From assembly GCA_040255675.1 (NCBI GenBank), contig JBDZVM010000011.1:47757-111756 (forward strand): a DNA stretch of 64,000 nt, in the 5' to 3' direction. Both the position numbers and the translations under genes were made by a program. Shown here piece by piece: positions 17,679 to 26,845 of this stretch (position 1 is its first letter; the number at the start of each line of letters is the position of its first letter). Below the pieces are notes generated by a model. It was not told where the DNA came from and did not search any database. It worked only from the letters and a program-made list of their open reading frames with translations. Source of the stretch: JBDZVM01 sp040255675. Lineage in GTDB: Bacteria > Actinomycetota > Actinomycetes > Acidothermales > Acidothermaceae.

Positions 17679-19814
17679 ATGTCTGCCGTACCCCGGGCCG
17701 AATACCCACGGCCGGATTTCGATCGATCACACGCCTGGAAATGCTTGAACGGCAGCTGGGATTTCGCGCCTGACCCCGACCGCACGGGCGAAGCCCGCGG
17801 CCTGCCGGCCGGATCGGGCGAGTGGCCATCGAAAATCATCGTGCCCTTCGCGTGGGAGACGCGCGCCTCGGGATTTGGCCGCCACTGGCTGCCGCGCGGG
17901 TGGTACCGCAAGACGATCGAGGTGGGTAGTGAATGGGTAGGGCAGCGGGTGATCCTGCGTTTCGGCGCCGTGCATCACGCGGCGGCAGTCTGGCTGAACG
18001 GCGAAGAGATCGGTTCGCACGTTGGCGGCTACCTGCCCTTCGAGTTCGACATCACCGAGGGGTTGCGTGACGGCCGGGGCGTGATCGTTGTGCGCGTCGA
18101 CGCTCCCGCGGACAAGACCGAGATCGCGCACGGCAAGCAGCGCAGTATCCCCGCCGACCCATACGACGTCTGCTCATTCACGGCGTCGAGCGGAATCTGG
18201 CAGGCAGTCTGGCTCGAAGCTCGCCCCGCGACGTATATAGCGAGCGTCAATCTGCGCGCGAACGAAAATCTCGATGGCATCGTCGCCGAGGTCAACGTCG
18301 CAGGGCCGAACGTGGCGGAGTCGATGCTGCGAGTAACGGTTGGTGTACGCGACGCGATCGTCGATGTCGCCTCGCCGCGGCAGCGGGTCGAATTGCCGAT
18401 CGACAGCCCGGAACTCTGGTCGCCTGCGCGGCCGCGGCTGTACGACGTCCACCTCGAACTTTCCAGCGCCGACGGCATCGACCGGGTGCGCACCTATACA
18501 GGCCTGCGAAGAATCGAAAGCCGCGGCGGCCGGCTGTGGCTCAACGGTGAGCGGCTGTACGTGCGAGGCGTGCTCGATCAGGGCTACTGGCCGCGCACCG
18601 GCATCACCGCGCCGGACGACGAGGCGCTTGTCGCCGACCTCGAGCTCGCGAAGACGCATGGCTTCAATCTGGTGCGCAAGCACGTGAAGCTCGAAGACCC
18701 GCGTTTTCTTTACCACGCCGACAGAATCGGCATGCTGGTGTGGGCCGAACCGCCGGGCATCGGAATGTTCACGCCAGACGCGGTGGCCCGATTCGAGGCC
18801 CAAATCGTACCCATGGTCAAGCGCGACGGTAACCATCCGAGCATCGTGATCTGGGGTCTGTACAACGAAGAATGGGGTCTCGACTGGGATGTTTCTCATG
18901 ACGCCGTCAAACAGGACGCCGCGCGAGATGCCGTGCGGCTGCTGAAGAACGCCGACTCTACGAGGCCTGTCATCGATAATTCCGGCTGGACGCACGTCGA
19001 GACCGATATCGCCGACTGGCATTTGTACGACGACCGGCCCGACGGATGGGCCACGTTGTTGCGCTCGCTGTGGGTCGACGGCCACGACCGTTTTCCCGTG
19101 CGGCTCTCGCCGTCGCGCTGGCGGTGGCAACAGCAACGCGCGATCGAAGCGGGAGACGCGTCGTACCCGACACAGGTGGACAAGCTGCTGATGGCCTCCG
19201 GGGGCGCGATTCCGAATGACCTGCCGAACTTGAACAGCGAGTTCGGCGGTGGCGGTACGAGCCTCGAGCGCGGATGGAACATGCGTTGGCAAACCCAAGA
19301 GTTGCGCCGCTACGACCAGCTTTCCGGTTACGTCTGGACCGAGTTGTACGACATCGAGCACGAGACGGCCGGCGTCGTCGACTTCGAGCGCAACCCCAAG
19401 GATGACGGCGGCGACGCGAGCGTAGCGAACGCGACGACGGTGCTCGTGGTCGACGTCGACCCGCGGGCACCCGGGATCGATCTGGTGACCGAGAACGGCG
19501 AGGTCGAATTCGGCGTCCACGTCTCGTATCACGGCGCAACTCGGTGCACCGTCGACGTGCGTTCGTTCTGGGGGCCGCCGCTCATTGCCCGCGACCCCAA
19601 TGCGCTGCGCGACGCCGCGAAGAATGCTGACTCTCAAGCGGCGATCGAGGTTTCTCCGTACGTGCTGAGCGATGTGACGCTGGTGAAGAGCGCGTTACCA
19701 CCCGGCTGGACGGCGGGACGGCTTCATCTCGTAGGGCTTCACGACGGCGACGTGGTAGCGCGGACGTTCGTCGACGTCGTCGCGTCTACGGCTCGAATGG
19801 CGGATCCGCGATGA
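17679..19814 (+). CDS. Glycoside hydrolase family 2 enzyme, copy A
   Basis: A 711-residue GH2 enzyme with an N-terminal jelly-roll sugar-binding domain (LNGSWDFAPDPD...PFAWE...GWYRK), an immunoglobulin-like domain and a TIM barrel. The acid/base is E397 in HPSIVIWGLYNEEWG and the predicted nucleophile is E521 in NLNSEFGGG. There is no signal peptide, so it works in the cytosol on imported oligosaccharides. GH2 covers beta-galactosidase, beta-glucuronidase, beta-mannosidase and alpha-L-arabinopyranosidase activities; specificity cannot be read from the sequence. It is clearly paralogous to the GH2 at 24155-26257. Start ATG 17679 follows GAAAGG. Its end overlaps the sulfatase gene by 4 bp. Confidence 0.9.
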   Translation: MSAVPRAEYPRPDFDRSHAWKCLNGSWDFAPDPDRTGEARGLPAGSGEWPSKIIVPFAWETRASGFGRHWLPRGWYRKTIEVGSEWVGQRVILRFGAVHHAAAVWLNGEEIGSHVGGYLPFEFDITEGLRDGRGVIVVRVDAPADKTEIAHGKQRSIPADPYDVCSFTASSGIWQAVWLEARPATYIASVNLRANENLDGIVAEVNVAGPNVAESMLRVTVGVRDAIVDVASPRQRVELPIDSPELWSPARPRLYDVHLELSSADGIDRVRTYTGLRRIESRGGRLWLNGERLYVRGVLDQGYWPRTGITAPDDEALVADLELAKTHGFNLVRKHVKLEDPRFLYHADRIGMLVWAEPPGIGMFTPDAVARFEAQIVPMVKRDGNHPSIVIWGLYNEEWGLDWDVSHDAVKQDAARDAVRLLKNADSTRPVIDNSGWTHVETDIADWHLYDDRPDGWATLLRSLWVDGHDRFPVRLSPSRWRWQQQRAIEAGDASYPTQVDKLLMASGGAIPNDLPNLNSEFGGGGTSLERGWNMRWQTQELRRYDQLSGYVWTELYDIEHETAGVVDFERNPKDDGGDASVANATTVLVVDVDPRAPGIDLVTENGEVEFGVHVSYHGATRCTVDVRSFWGPPLIARDPNALRDAAKNADSQAAIEVSPYVLSDVTLVKSALPPGWTAGRLHLVGLHDGDVVARTFVDVVASTARMADPR

Positions 19815-21325
19815 ACGAGCCGCGCCGTCCGAACATTTTGATTCTGATGACCGATCAGCATCGCGTCGACACGCTCGGCTGCTACGGCAATCGGGTGTGC
19901 CAGACGCCCGAGATCGACGAACTCGCCGCGCGCGGTGTTCGCTTCGACAATGCCTTCACGCCGACAGCCATCTGCACTCCGGCGCGGGCGTCGCTCCTTA
20001 CCGGCGTGTTGCCGTTTCGTCATTCGCTGCTGGCTAACTACGAGCGAAACGTCGGCTATCGCGAAGAGCTCGACGGCCGGTATCCGCCTTTCTCGCACGG
20101 CTTGCGCTCGGCCGGCTACCAGGTCGGGCACGTCGGCAAATGGCACGTGGGCAAGGAACTCGGCCCGGCCGATCACGGCTTCGATGGCGTGCACTACCCG
20201 GGTTGGGGTAATCCGGTCAACCATCCCGATTATCAGGGATGGCTACGAGAACGCGACCTACCGTCGTTTCGGCTTCGTAGCGAAGTACGCGGCCACTTTC
20301 CGAACGGGGAACCCGGAAACCTACTGGCCGGAGTGATAGACGGCCCCGCGGAATCGACTTTCGAACACTATCTCGCGGATCGCGCGATCGAGCGGATCGA
20401 GCGCTACAGCCAAAGCGACTGGCCGTTCTTCTTGGCGTGTAACTGGTTCGGGCCGCACCTGCCCTATTGCCTCCCCGAGGATTACTACCACCGCTACAAC
20501 CCGGACGACGTCACGCTGCCGCGCTCGATCGCGGAGACCTTCGCCGGAAAGCCGGCGGTTCAACGCAGCTACTCGCGGCACTGGACGTTCGACAGCGTCG
20601 GATTGGAGCGGTGGACGGAGCTGACGGCTGCCTACTGGGGCTACGTCTCGCTCATCGACGAGCAGGTCGGCCGGATCCTACGGGCACTCGACCGACTCGG
20701 CCTCACGGATAATACGGTCGTGATCTTCACCGCCGACCATGGCGAGTTCACCGGAGCTCATCGCCTCCATGACAAAGGGCCTGCAATGTATGACGATATT
20801 TATCGCATTCCATTCGTGGTGGCGGGCCCGGGAATCGACGGTGGACGCACGGATGATCGCGTCGTCACGCTGACCGACATCGCGCCCACCCTTTGCGCCC
20901 TTGCGAGTATGGAAAAACCCGATTACTACGACGGCCGCGACATCATGCCGCTGCTGCGCGGCGAGCCGGTCAACGACTGGCCGGTCGAATTGGTCGCGGA
21001 GTTCCACGGCCACCATTTCCCTTATCCGCAGCGGATGTTGCGCACCGAGCGGTACAAGCTCGTGGTGAATCCCGCTGACTGCAACGAACTCTACGACCTG
21101 CTCGACGACCCCGACGAACTCTTGAACCGGTACGACCAGCCCGCGCTCGCCGGGGTACGGCAGGCGATGATGCGGCGGCTCTACACGATCCTGCGAGAGC
21201 GCGGCGACAACTTTTACCACTGGATGACGTCGATGTACGAGGTCGGCGAGAAAAGCTATGACGCCGCGTTGAGCGACGTCGATTCCGCTTCGTCAGGCTC
21301 GCCGTCGACAGGGTCAAGGCAATGA
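19811..21325 (+). CDS. Cysteine-type sulfatase
   Basis: A 504-residue sulfatase of the alkaline-phosphatase superfamily. The N-terminus NILILMTDQHR supplies metal ligands, and CTPARASLLTG carries the C-x-P-x-R signature in which Cys55 must be oxidised to formylglycine. HVGKWHVGK and the later TADHGEFTGAH...DKGP motif complete the active site. No signal peptide is seen, so it probably removes sulfate from imported oligosaccharides in the cytosol. It overlaps both neighbours by 4 bp (ATGA), so it is translated with the GH2 and GH51 enzymes. The only maturase seen nearby, at 26287-26845, is broken, so activation must depend on another formylglycine-generating enzyme. Confidence 0.92.
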   Translation: MNEPRRPNILILMTDQHRVDTLGCYGNRVCQTPEIDELAARGVRFDNAFTPTAICTPARASLLTGVLPFRHSLLANYERNVGYREELDGRYPPFSHGLRSAGYQVGHVGKWHVGKELGPADHGFDGVHYPGWGNPVNHPDYQGWLRERDLPSFRLRSEVRGHFPNGEPGNLLAGVIDGPAESTFEHYLADRAIERIERYSQSDWPFFLACNWFGPHLPYCLPEDYYHRYNPDDVTLPRSIAETFAGKPAVQRSYSRHWTFDSVGLERWTELTAAYWGYVSLIDEQVGRILRALDRLGLTDNTVVIFTADHGEFTGAHRLHDKGPAMYDDIYRIPFVVAGPGIDGGRTDDRVVTLTDIAPTLCALASMEKPDYYDGRDIMPLLRGEPVNDWPVELVAEFHGHHFPYPQRMLRTERYKLVVNPADCNELYDLLDDPDELLNRYDQPALAGVRQAMMRRLYTILRERGDNFYHWMTSMYEVGEKSYDAALSDVDSASSGSPSTGSRQ

Positions 21326-22953
21326 GCGAGCACAGCGCGGCAATTTCCCGGCATCCCGAGGTGGCGACGATCCGTATCGACGTCGACCATCCAACCGGCC
21401 GGATCGACCGCTTGATCTACGGACATTTTCTCGAGTCGAACTTCTTCGGCAACATCGAAGGCGGTGTTTTCGACGAAGCCCAAGCGCGCACGAGTGACGA
21501 CGTGCGCGCCGGCCTGCGGCGGGACGTCATCGACGCGTGCCGCGATCTCGGGGTGCCGATCGTGCGCTGGCCAGGTGGCAACTTCGCTTCGGCCTATCAC
21601 TGGGAGGACGGCATCGGGCCGCGCGCCCTGCGGCCACGCCGGCTCGATCTCACCTGGGGTGGCGAGGAGAGCAACCTGTTCGGCACCGACGAGTTTCTCG
21701 CCTGGTGCGCGGAAGTCGGTGCCGAGCCGTACCTTGTCATCGGCTGCCGCGACGTTGAGGAGGCGGTGCGCTGGGTCGAGTACACCAACTACGGCGGCGA
21801 CACCGCTTACTCACGCGCGCGTGCGGCCAACGGCCACCCGCGGCCGTACGGCGTCCGGTACTGGGGCGTGGGAAACGAGGTCTACGGCCATTGGCAGCTG
21901 GGGCATCGACCGCCAGCGCACTATGCCGCTGACGCTCGTGAGCATGCCTCGTTCATGCGAGCGGTCGATCCGAGCCTTTCACTCGTGGCGGTCGGCCGGC
22001 GCGAAGAAGAGTGGATGAGGCCGCTCATTTCGGCAGCTGGGGAGTGTTTCGACTTTGTCTCGCTTCACCTGTACGGCGCGAGCACGCACTTGATGGGCGA
22101 CGAGGAGTTCGGCGCCGTCGTCTCTCAGTCACTGTATTTCGAACAGGAAATCGCGGCGTACTCCGATATGGTTGCCAATCTCGCCGCTGAGGCGGGCGTC
22201 GATCGGCCGTTGTCGATAGCCCTTGACGAGTGGAACATTCGCCACCTCGAGCCGCGGGGCTGGCCAGAGCCGACGCCAGGTGACGATGGCGGCTTCGCCC
22301 CGCGCGACGTCGTCGCGTCAAAACAGCCGCCATGGCGGGTGAATCGCTGGAGTCAACGCACGTTGGCCGACGCTTTGTTCTACGCGGGCGTCTTCCACGC
22401 GATGCACCGGTTGTGCGGCAGGCAGGTCGCGCCGCGGCTCGCCAACACGGTGAACCTCGTGAATGCCAACGCCTTGCTGGCGGTGCGTGCGCAAGGCGTG
22501 TTGCGCGGGGTCACCTATCACGTCTGGGATCTCTACCAAAACCGCCTCGGTGATATCGCGCTGCCGACGAATGTCACGGGCCCTAACCGCTACGGCGAAA
22601 TTCGGCAAGGCGCGCCGGAGGGAACCGACGTCTTGAAGACAAAGCGTGGAACCGTGCCGTATCTCGATGTTGTCGCGACGCGCGGCGCCACCGGCGATCG
22701 TGTCAAACTCGCCGCCATCAACCGCCATCCGACCGAAGCGATCGAGGCGAACATCGCGTGCGCTGACGGCAAACCGCTGCCACGTCGGGCTCGGATTCAT
22801 TGCCTAGGAGCGGACATCGGCGACCTTTACGCCACCAACACCTTCAGCCAACCCGATCGTGTCGCGCCGCGAGACCTCGGCGATGTGCCTATCGAACGAA
22901 GCTATGTGTTCGCGCCGCACTCGATTACGGTGCTGGATTTCGAGCCGCGGTGA
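21322..22953 (+). CDS. GH51 alpha-L-arabinofuranosidase
   Basis: A 543-residue intracellular enzyme of family GH51, which removes terminal arabinofuranose from oligosaccharides. Diagnostic pieces are IYGHFLES near residue 33, VRWPGGNFASAYHWEDGIGP, the acid/base E186 in YWGVGNEVYG and the nucleophile E303 in LDEWN. The C-terminal beta-sandwich is present, and the length is normal for the family. ATG 21322 overlaps the sulfatase stop by 4 bp. The 3-prime end overlaps the convergent LacI gene by 29 bp. With the secreted GH93-like protein it points to an arabinose-containing polysaccharide as the substrate of the locus. Confidence 0.93.
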   Translation: MSEHSAAISRHPEVATIRIDVDHPTGRIDRLIYGHFLESNFFGNIEGGVFDEAQARTSDDVRAGLRRDVIDACRDLGVPIVRWPGGNFASAYHWEDGIGPRALRPRRLDLTWGGEESNLFGTDEFLAWCAEVGAEPYLVIGCRDVEEAVRWVEYTNYGGDTAYSRARAANGHPRPYGVRYWGVGNEVYGHWQLGHRPPAHYAADAREHASFMRAVDPSLSLVAVGRREEEWMRPLISAAGECFDFVSLHLYGASTHLMGDEEFGAVVSQSLYFEQEIAAYSDMVANLAAEAGVDRPLSIALDEWNIRHLEPRGWPEPTPGDDGGFAPRDVVASKQPPWRVNRWSQRTLADALFYAGVFHAMHRLCGRQVAPRLANTVNLVNANALLAVRAQGVLRGVTYHVWDLYQNRLGDIALPTNVTGPNRYGEIRQGAPEGTDVLKTKRGTVPYLDVVATRGATGDRVKLAAINRHPTEAIEANIACADGKPLPRRARIHCLGADIGDLYATNTFSQPDRVAPRDLGDVPIERSYVFAPHSITVLDFEPR

Positions 22954-23965
22954 AGCCCATCGTGCTCTCGCGCGCCTCCAATCGATGCGCGGCCCAAAGC
23001 TCCGAGGGGCTGTCGTCGGAGTCGTCGAGTCTGGCGACGAGGCGCTCGACGGCGAGTTGAGCGATCTGATGCTTGTCAGGAGCGACCGTGCTGAGCGACG
23101 GCGTGTGGTACCGGCCATCTTCGATGTCGTCGAAGCCGATGACGGCGACGTCGTCCGGAACCCGAAAACCCTGCGAGAGCAGGGTGCGCAGCGCGCCCAG
23201 CGCCAAGAGGTCGTTGTAGCAAAACACCGCGTCGGGGGGTCCGTCCGGATGGCGCAGCAGGTCGCGCATGGCTTCAGCGCCGTCCGACCGATGGAATCGC
23301 GGCCGGGCCACGATGAGTGACTCGTCGACGGGGCGGCCCGCCGCTTCGTGCGCGAGGCGGTATCCGCGCGTTCGAAGCTGTGCGGTCTCGCCCGTCTCGT
23401 AGGGCTGGTCGCCGAGGGCGGCGACTCGGCGTCGTCCGAGAGAGAAAAGGTGTTCGGTCGCCTGGCGGGCGGCAAGCACGTTGTCGATGGCGACATGGTC
23501 GAACCCGCCGTCGGCGATGCGTTCGCCGAGCAGCACGAGAGGCACGCGGGAATCGCGTTCGGCGAGCTCAGCTTGCGAAAGCGAAAGCGGGCTCAAAATC
23601 ACGCCGTCGAACAGCGCCCCTCGCGAGCCCTCCATCACCATCTCGCGCTCACGGCCTGGCTCGCCGTCGGTCTGGTCGATCACCACCGTGTAGCCACGCG
23701 CGCGCGCCTGCATGATCACCGCGCGTGCGAGCTCGGCGAAGTACGGCACGTCGAGTTCAGGGACGACGAGGGCGAGCACGCCGGAACGCCCTCGCTTCAA
23801 GTTGCGGGCAAGCAGGTTGGGCCGGTAGCCGAGCTCGGCGACCGCCGCCTCGACACGCAGCCGGGTCTTTTCGGCTACCGGCGCGTAGCCGTTGACGACG
23901 TTGGAGACGGTGCGGATGGAGACGCCGGCGCGCTCGGCGACATCGCGCAGTCGGGACGTCGGCAC
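22925..23965 (-). CDS. LacI-family transcriptional repressor of the glycan locus
   Basis: A 346-residue regulator. The N-terminal helix-turn-helix is LRDVAERAGVSIRTVSNVVNGY followed by a hinge helix (PNLLARNLKRG), and the sugar-binding core runs to FDDIEDGRYHTPSLSTV. Start GTG 23965 follows AAGGAG with a short 4-bp spacer; the long in-frame extension beyond it is antisense to the GH2 gene. It diverges from the second GH2 gene across operator module B and most likely binds the TGCAACGTTGCA palindromes there and in module A, releasing them when an oligosaccharide binds. Its stop lies 29 bp inside the convergent GH51 gene. Confidence 0.92.
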   Translation of the reverse strand: MPTSRLRDVAERAGVSIRTVSNVVNGYAPVAEKTRLRVEAAVAELGYRPNLLARNLKRGRSGVLALVVPELDVPYFAELARAVIMQARARGYTVVIDQTDGEPGREREMVMEGSRGALFDGVILSPLSLSQAELAERDSRVPLVLLGERIADGGFDHVAIDNVLAARQATEHLFSLGRRRVAALGDQPYETGETAQLRTRGYRLAHEAAGRPVDESLIVARPRFHRSDGAEAMRDLLRHPDGPPDAVFCYNDLLALGALRTLLSQGFRVPDDVAVIGFDDIEDGRYHTPSLSTVAPDKHQIAQLAVERLVARLDDSDDSPSELWAAHRLEARESTMGFTAARNPAP

Positions 23966-24154
23966 GGCGCTCCTTGGAGACGGGCGATCAGTGGTCGCAA
24001 CCAAAGTGTGATGCCTAAGTATTGCAACGTGGCAAGCCGCTCGGCTACTCTCTTGCAACGTTGCATACAGTGTAGTCGCTGTGGCAACCCCGGACGTGCG
24101 CGGCCACCTGAGAGGCCGGCTGTCCGACCCGATGCATCGAGGCAAAGGACCAAG
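23966..24154. promoter_or_regulatory. Divergent promoter/operator region, module B
   Basis: A 189-bp region between lacI and the second GH2. Segment 23996-24065 is a near copy of module A. It carries TGCAACGTGGCA at 24023-24034 and the perfect palindrome TGCAACGTTGCA at 24054-24065, with the same 31-bp spacing. The candidate promoter TTGCAA (24022-24027), 18-bp spacer, TACTCT (24046-24051) reads toward the GH2 gene. The location next to the repressor start suggests autoregulation too. Confidence 0.8.
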
Positions 24155-26257
24155 ATGACTGTCGTTCCCCGGCCCGAGTACCCCCGGCCGCACTTCGACC
24201 GGTCGCACGCGTGGGCGTCGCTCAACGGCAGCTGGGACTTCGCCGCCGACCCCCAGCAGTCGGGCATCGAGCGCGGGCTGGCGGGTGACACCGGCGAATG
24301 GCCGTCGCGCATCACGGTGCCATTCTCCTGGGAGACGGCGGCGTCGGGAATCGGCCTGCAGTGGATGCCTTGCGGCTGGTACCGCCGGCGTGCCATCGTC
24401 CCGGCCGACTGGGCCGACCAGCGGGTGATCCTGCATTTCGGGGCGGCGCATCACCTCGCTACGGTGTGGGTCGACGGCGCCGAGGTCGGCAGCCACGAAG
24501 GCGGCTACACGCCGTTCGAGTTCGACATCACCGATCACCTCTCGAGCAGCCCCGACAGCTCGGACGTCGCGTGCTCGATCGTCGTCCGCGTGGATGCGCC
24601 ACTCGACAAGCGCGAGATCGCGCATGGCAAGCAGCGAAGCGTCCCTCGCGACGACTACGACAGCTGCGCTTTCACGCCGTCCAGCGGGATCTGGCAGCCG
24701 GTTTGGCTCGAGGCGAGGCCCGCGACGTACGTCGAGGCGATCGCGCTGCGACCGACGTCCGGCTTGGACGGCATCGTCGCCCAGATCCGGCTCGCCGGGG
24801 CGCGAGCGCTCGGATCGCGCCTGCGCGTGGACGTCGTGGGATCGGGCGGGCCGGCCGCCGAACTCACCGTGGACGCCGTAGACCAGCGCCTCGTCTTGCC
24901 GATCGCCAACCCGGTGCGGTGGGAGCCCGCCCGTCCGCACCTGTACGAGGTCAAAGTCGAGTTGGTGAGCGAGGACGGCGTCGACCGCGTCGTCGCCTCG
25001 ACCGGGCTGCGCGGAGTGGCGGTCGACGGCGACGAGATTCTGCTTAACGGTTCGCGGTTGTACGTTCGCGGCGTGCTCGACCAGGGTTATTGGCCCGGCA
25101 CCGGCATGACGGCCCCGAGCGACGACGCGTTCGTCACCGATCTGGAACTCGCGTGGGCGGCCGGCTACAACGTCGTGCGAAAGCACCTCAAGCTCGAAGA
25201 CCCGCGTTTTTTGCACCACGCCGACAGACTCGGCATGTTGGTGTGGGCGGAGCCCGCGAGCACCGGCACTTTCACCGAGGCCGCCGTCGCGCGCTTCGAG
25301 GCGCAGATCGAGCCGATGGTCGAGCGCGACGGTAACCATCCCAGCATCGTGATTTGGGGGCTTTACAACGAAGAATGGGGGCTCGACTGGGACGTGCCCG
25401 CGGACCCGGCGAAGCAGGACGCCGTCCGCCACGCCGTGCATGCATTGCGTGAACTCGACACGTCGCGCCCGATCGTCGACAACTCCGGCTGGACTCACGT
25501 CGAGACCGACCTCGTTGATTGGCACATCTATGACGAGCACCCTTCCGGTTGGGCCGACAAGGTCGCCGCTTTGCTTTCAGGCGAGGCCGGCAGTTTCCCG
25601 GTGAGCATCGCGGTCGACATAATCGTCGACAAGCTGCTGATGGCGCACGGGGGCCCGCCACCGACCGACCTTCCGAATCTCAACAGTGAGTACGGCGGCG
25701 GCTACACGAGCATCGAGCGCGGCTGGAACATGCGTTGGCAGACGCAAGAGTTGCGCAAGTACGACAGGCTTTCCGGCTACATCTGGACCGAGCTATACGA
25801 CGTCGAGCACGAGACCGCCGGCATTTACACTTTCGCCCGCGCGCTGAAAGACCACGGCGGAAATGACCCGATCGCGGCGAACGCCGAAACGGTAATCGTC
25901 GTCCGCGAGATCAAGCCGGTGGAGCCCGGCCGCGATCTCGTCGTCGCTGGCCGCGACGTCGCTGTAGAGGTGCAGATATCGCACCACGGCACCACCCCGT
26001 CGCGGGTCCGGCTGGTGTCGATGTGGGGTCCTCTTTTCGCGCCACTCGCGGCCATGCGGGTGAGTACGTCGCGCGACGGCGCGACTATCGACGTCAAGCC
26101 ATTCGTGCTCTCCGACGCTGTCGTGGTGTCGAATCGAATGCCGGACGACGTCGAAAGCGCGCGGCTGCGGATAATCGCGATGTCTGAGGGCGAGATCGTG
26201 GCATCGACGTGTGTCGACGTAGTGCTCGAGACGAGCGTGCATTCGGACAACGGCTGA
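24155..26257 (+). CDS. Glycoside hydrolase family 2 enzyme, copy B
   Basis: A 700-residue GH2 paralogue of the enzyme at 17679-19814, with the same opening (EYPRP-FDRSHAW--LNGSWDF), acid/base E406 in HPSIVIWGLYNEEWG and predicted nucleophile E512 in NLNSEYGGG. Copy A has extra residues before the KLLMA segment that are shorter and different here, so the active-site rim and perhaps the substrate differ. No signal peptide is present. Start ATG 24155 is the first good start after operator module B; the long upstream extension is antisense to lacI and is not coding. It is transcribed alone, divergent from lacI. Confidence 0.9.
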   Translation: MTVVPRPEYPRPHFDRSHAWASLNGSWDFAADPQQSGIERGLAGDTGEWPSRITVPFSWETAASGIGLQWMPCGWYRRRAIVPADWADQRVILHFGAAHHLATVWVDGAEVGSHEGGYTPFEFDITDHLSSSPDSSDVACSIVVRVDAPLDKREIAHGKQRSVPRDDYDSCAFTPSSGIWQPVWLEARPATYVEAIALRPTSGLDGIVAQIRLAGARALGSRLRVDVVGSGGPAAELTVDAVDQRLVLPIANPVRWEPARPHLYEVKVELVSEDGVDRVVASTGLRGVAVDGDEILLNGSRLYVRGVLDQGYWPGTGMTAPSDDAFVTDLELAWAAGYNVVRKHLKLEDPRFLHHADRLGMLVWAEPASTGTFTEAAVARFEAQIEPMVERDGNHPSIVIWGLYNEEWGLDWDVPADPAKQDAVRHAVHALRELDTSRPIVDNSGWTHVETDLVDWHIYDEHPSGWADKVAALLSGEAGSFPVSIAVDIIVDKLLMAHGGPPPTDLPNLNSEYGGGYTSIERGWNMRWQTQELRKYDRLSGYIWTELYDVEHETAGIYTFARALKDHGGNDPIAANAETVIVVREIKPVEPGRDLVVAGRDVAVEVQISHHGTTPSRVRLVSMWGPLFAPLAAMRVSTSRDGATIDVKPFVLSDAVVVSNRMPDDVESARLRIIAMSEGEIVASTCVDVVLETSVHSDNG

Positions 26258-26286
26258 TCGCTACCCGAGACCTCAAGATGGTGCCG

Positions 26287-26845
26287 CTAGACGCGGCGGG
26301 CTACCCGAAACCCGACGTTGCCGGCGGAACTGTCCGCGGTGTTGTTCGTGCGGGCCGCGACCCGATACCGGTTGCAATAGCTTCGGTGGCAAAGGTATGA
26401 ACCGCCGCGCATCACGCGCGCGTCGCCTTCTGGTGGTCCTTGCGGGTCGGTTCGCGGCGCGGAGATATGCCAGGTCGTGCTGAACCAGTCGGCGCACCAT
26501 TCCCACACGTTGCCGGCCACGTTGTAGAGACCGAAACCGTTGGGGTTGTAGGTGGTTACCGGCGCGGTCGACAGCCAACCATCCTCGATCGTGTTGACGT
26601 CGGGGAAGTGGCCCTGCCAGATGTTGCACTGATGCCGGCCCCCGGGCATGAGCTCGTCGCCCCACGCGTACGTCGCTGACTCGAGACCGCCGCGCGCCGC
26701 GTACTCCCACTCCGCCTCCCATCAGGAATTCTCCGCCGGGCAGCTCGACAAGCGTGGCGATTTTCTTTACCCGAGTGGGAATCGTCGCTGCTGTCGGAGA
26801 CGGAACGCCCTCGCCTCTGCCCGGCGCGCAACACCCACTACTCAT
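26287..26845 (-). pseudogene. Formylglycine-generating enzyme, disrupted by internal deletion
   Basis: Two pieces of a sulfatase maturase lie in different frames. The 5-prime piece (from ATG 26845) encodes a CCAPGR start and LVELPGGEFLMGG. The 3-prime piece encodes EWEYAARGG, TYAWGDEL, YNVAGNVWEWCADW, the catalytic GGSYLCHRSYCNRYR cysteine pair and NVGFRVARRV before the stop. In intact family members roughly 130-150 residues lie between the first and second pieces. Here they are joined near 26716-26722 with a frameshift, so a deletion of about 400 bp is inferred. The fused frame cannot give an active enzyme. An assembly deletion is possible. Its neighbour is a sulfatase operon that needs this activity. 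Confidence 0.85.

Noticed and set aside
18174..19637. A 487-codon minus-strand frame under GH2 copy A
   Set aside because: Antisense to GH2 catalytic motifs; no ribosome site or domain.
23966..25540. Upstream extension of the LacI frame giving an 871-residue protein
   Set aside because: The extra part is antisense to GH2 copy B and crosses the operator module; the helix-turn-helix belongs at the N-terminus, so GTG 23965 is the start.
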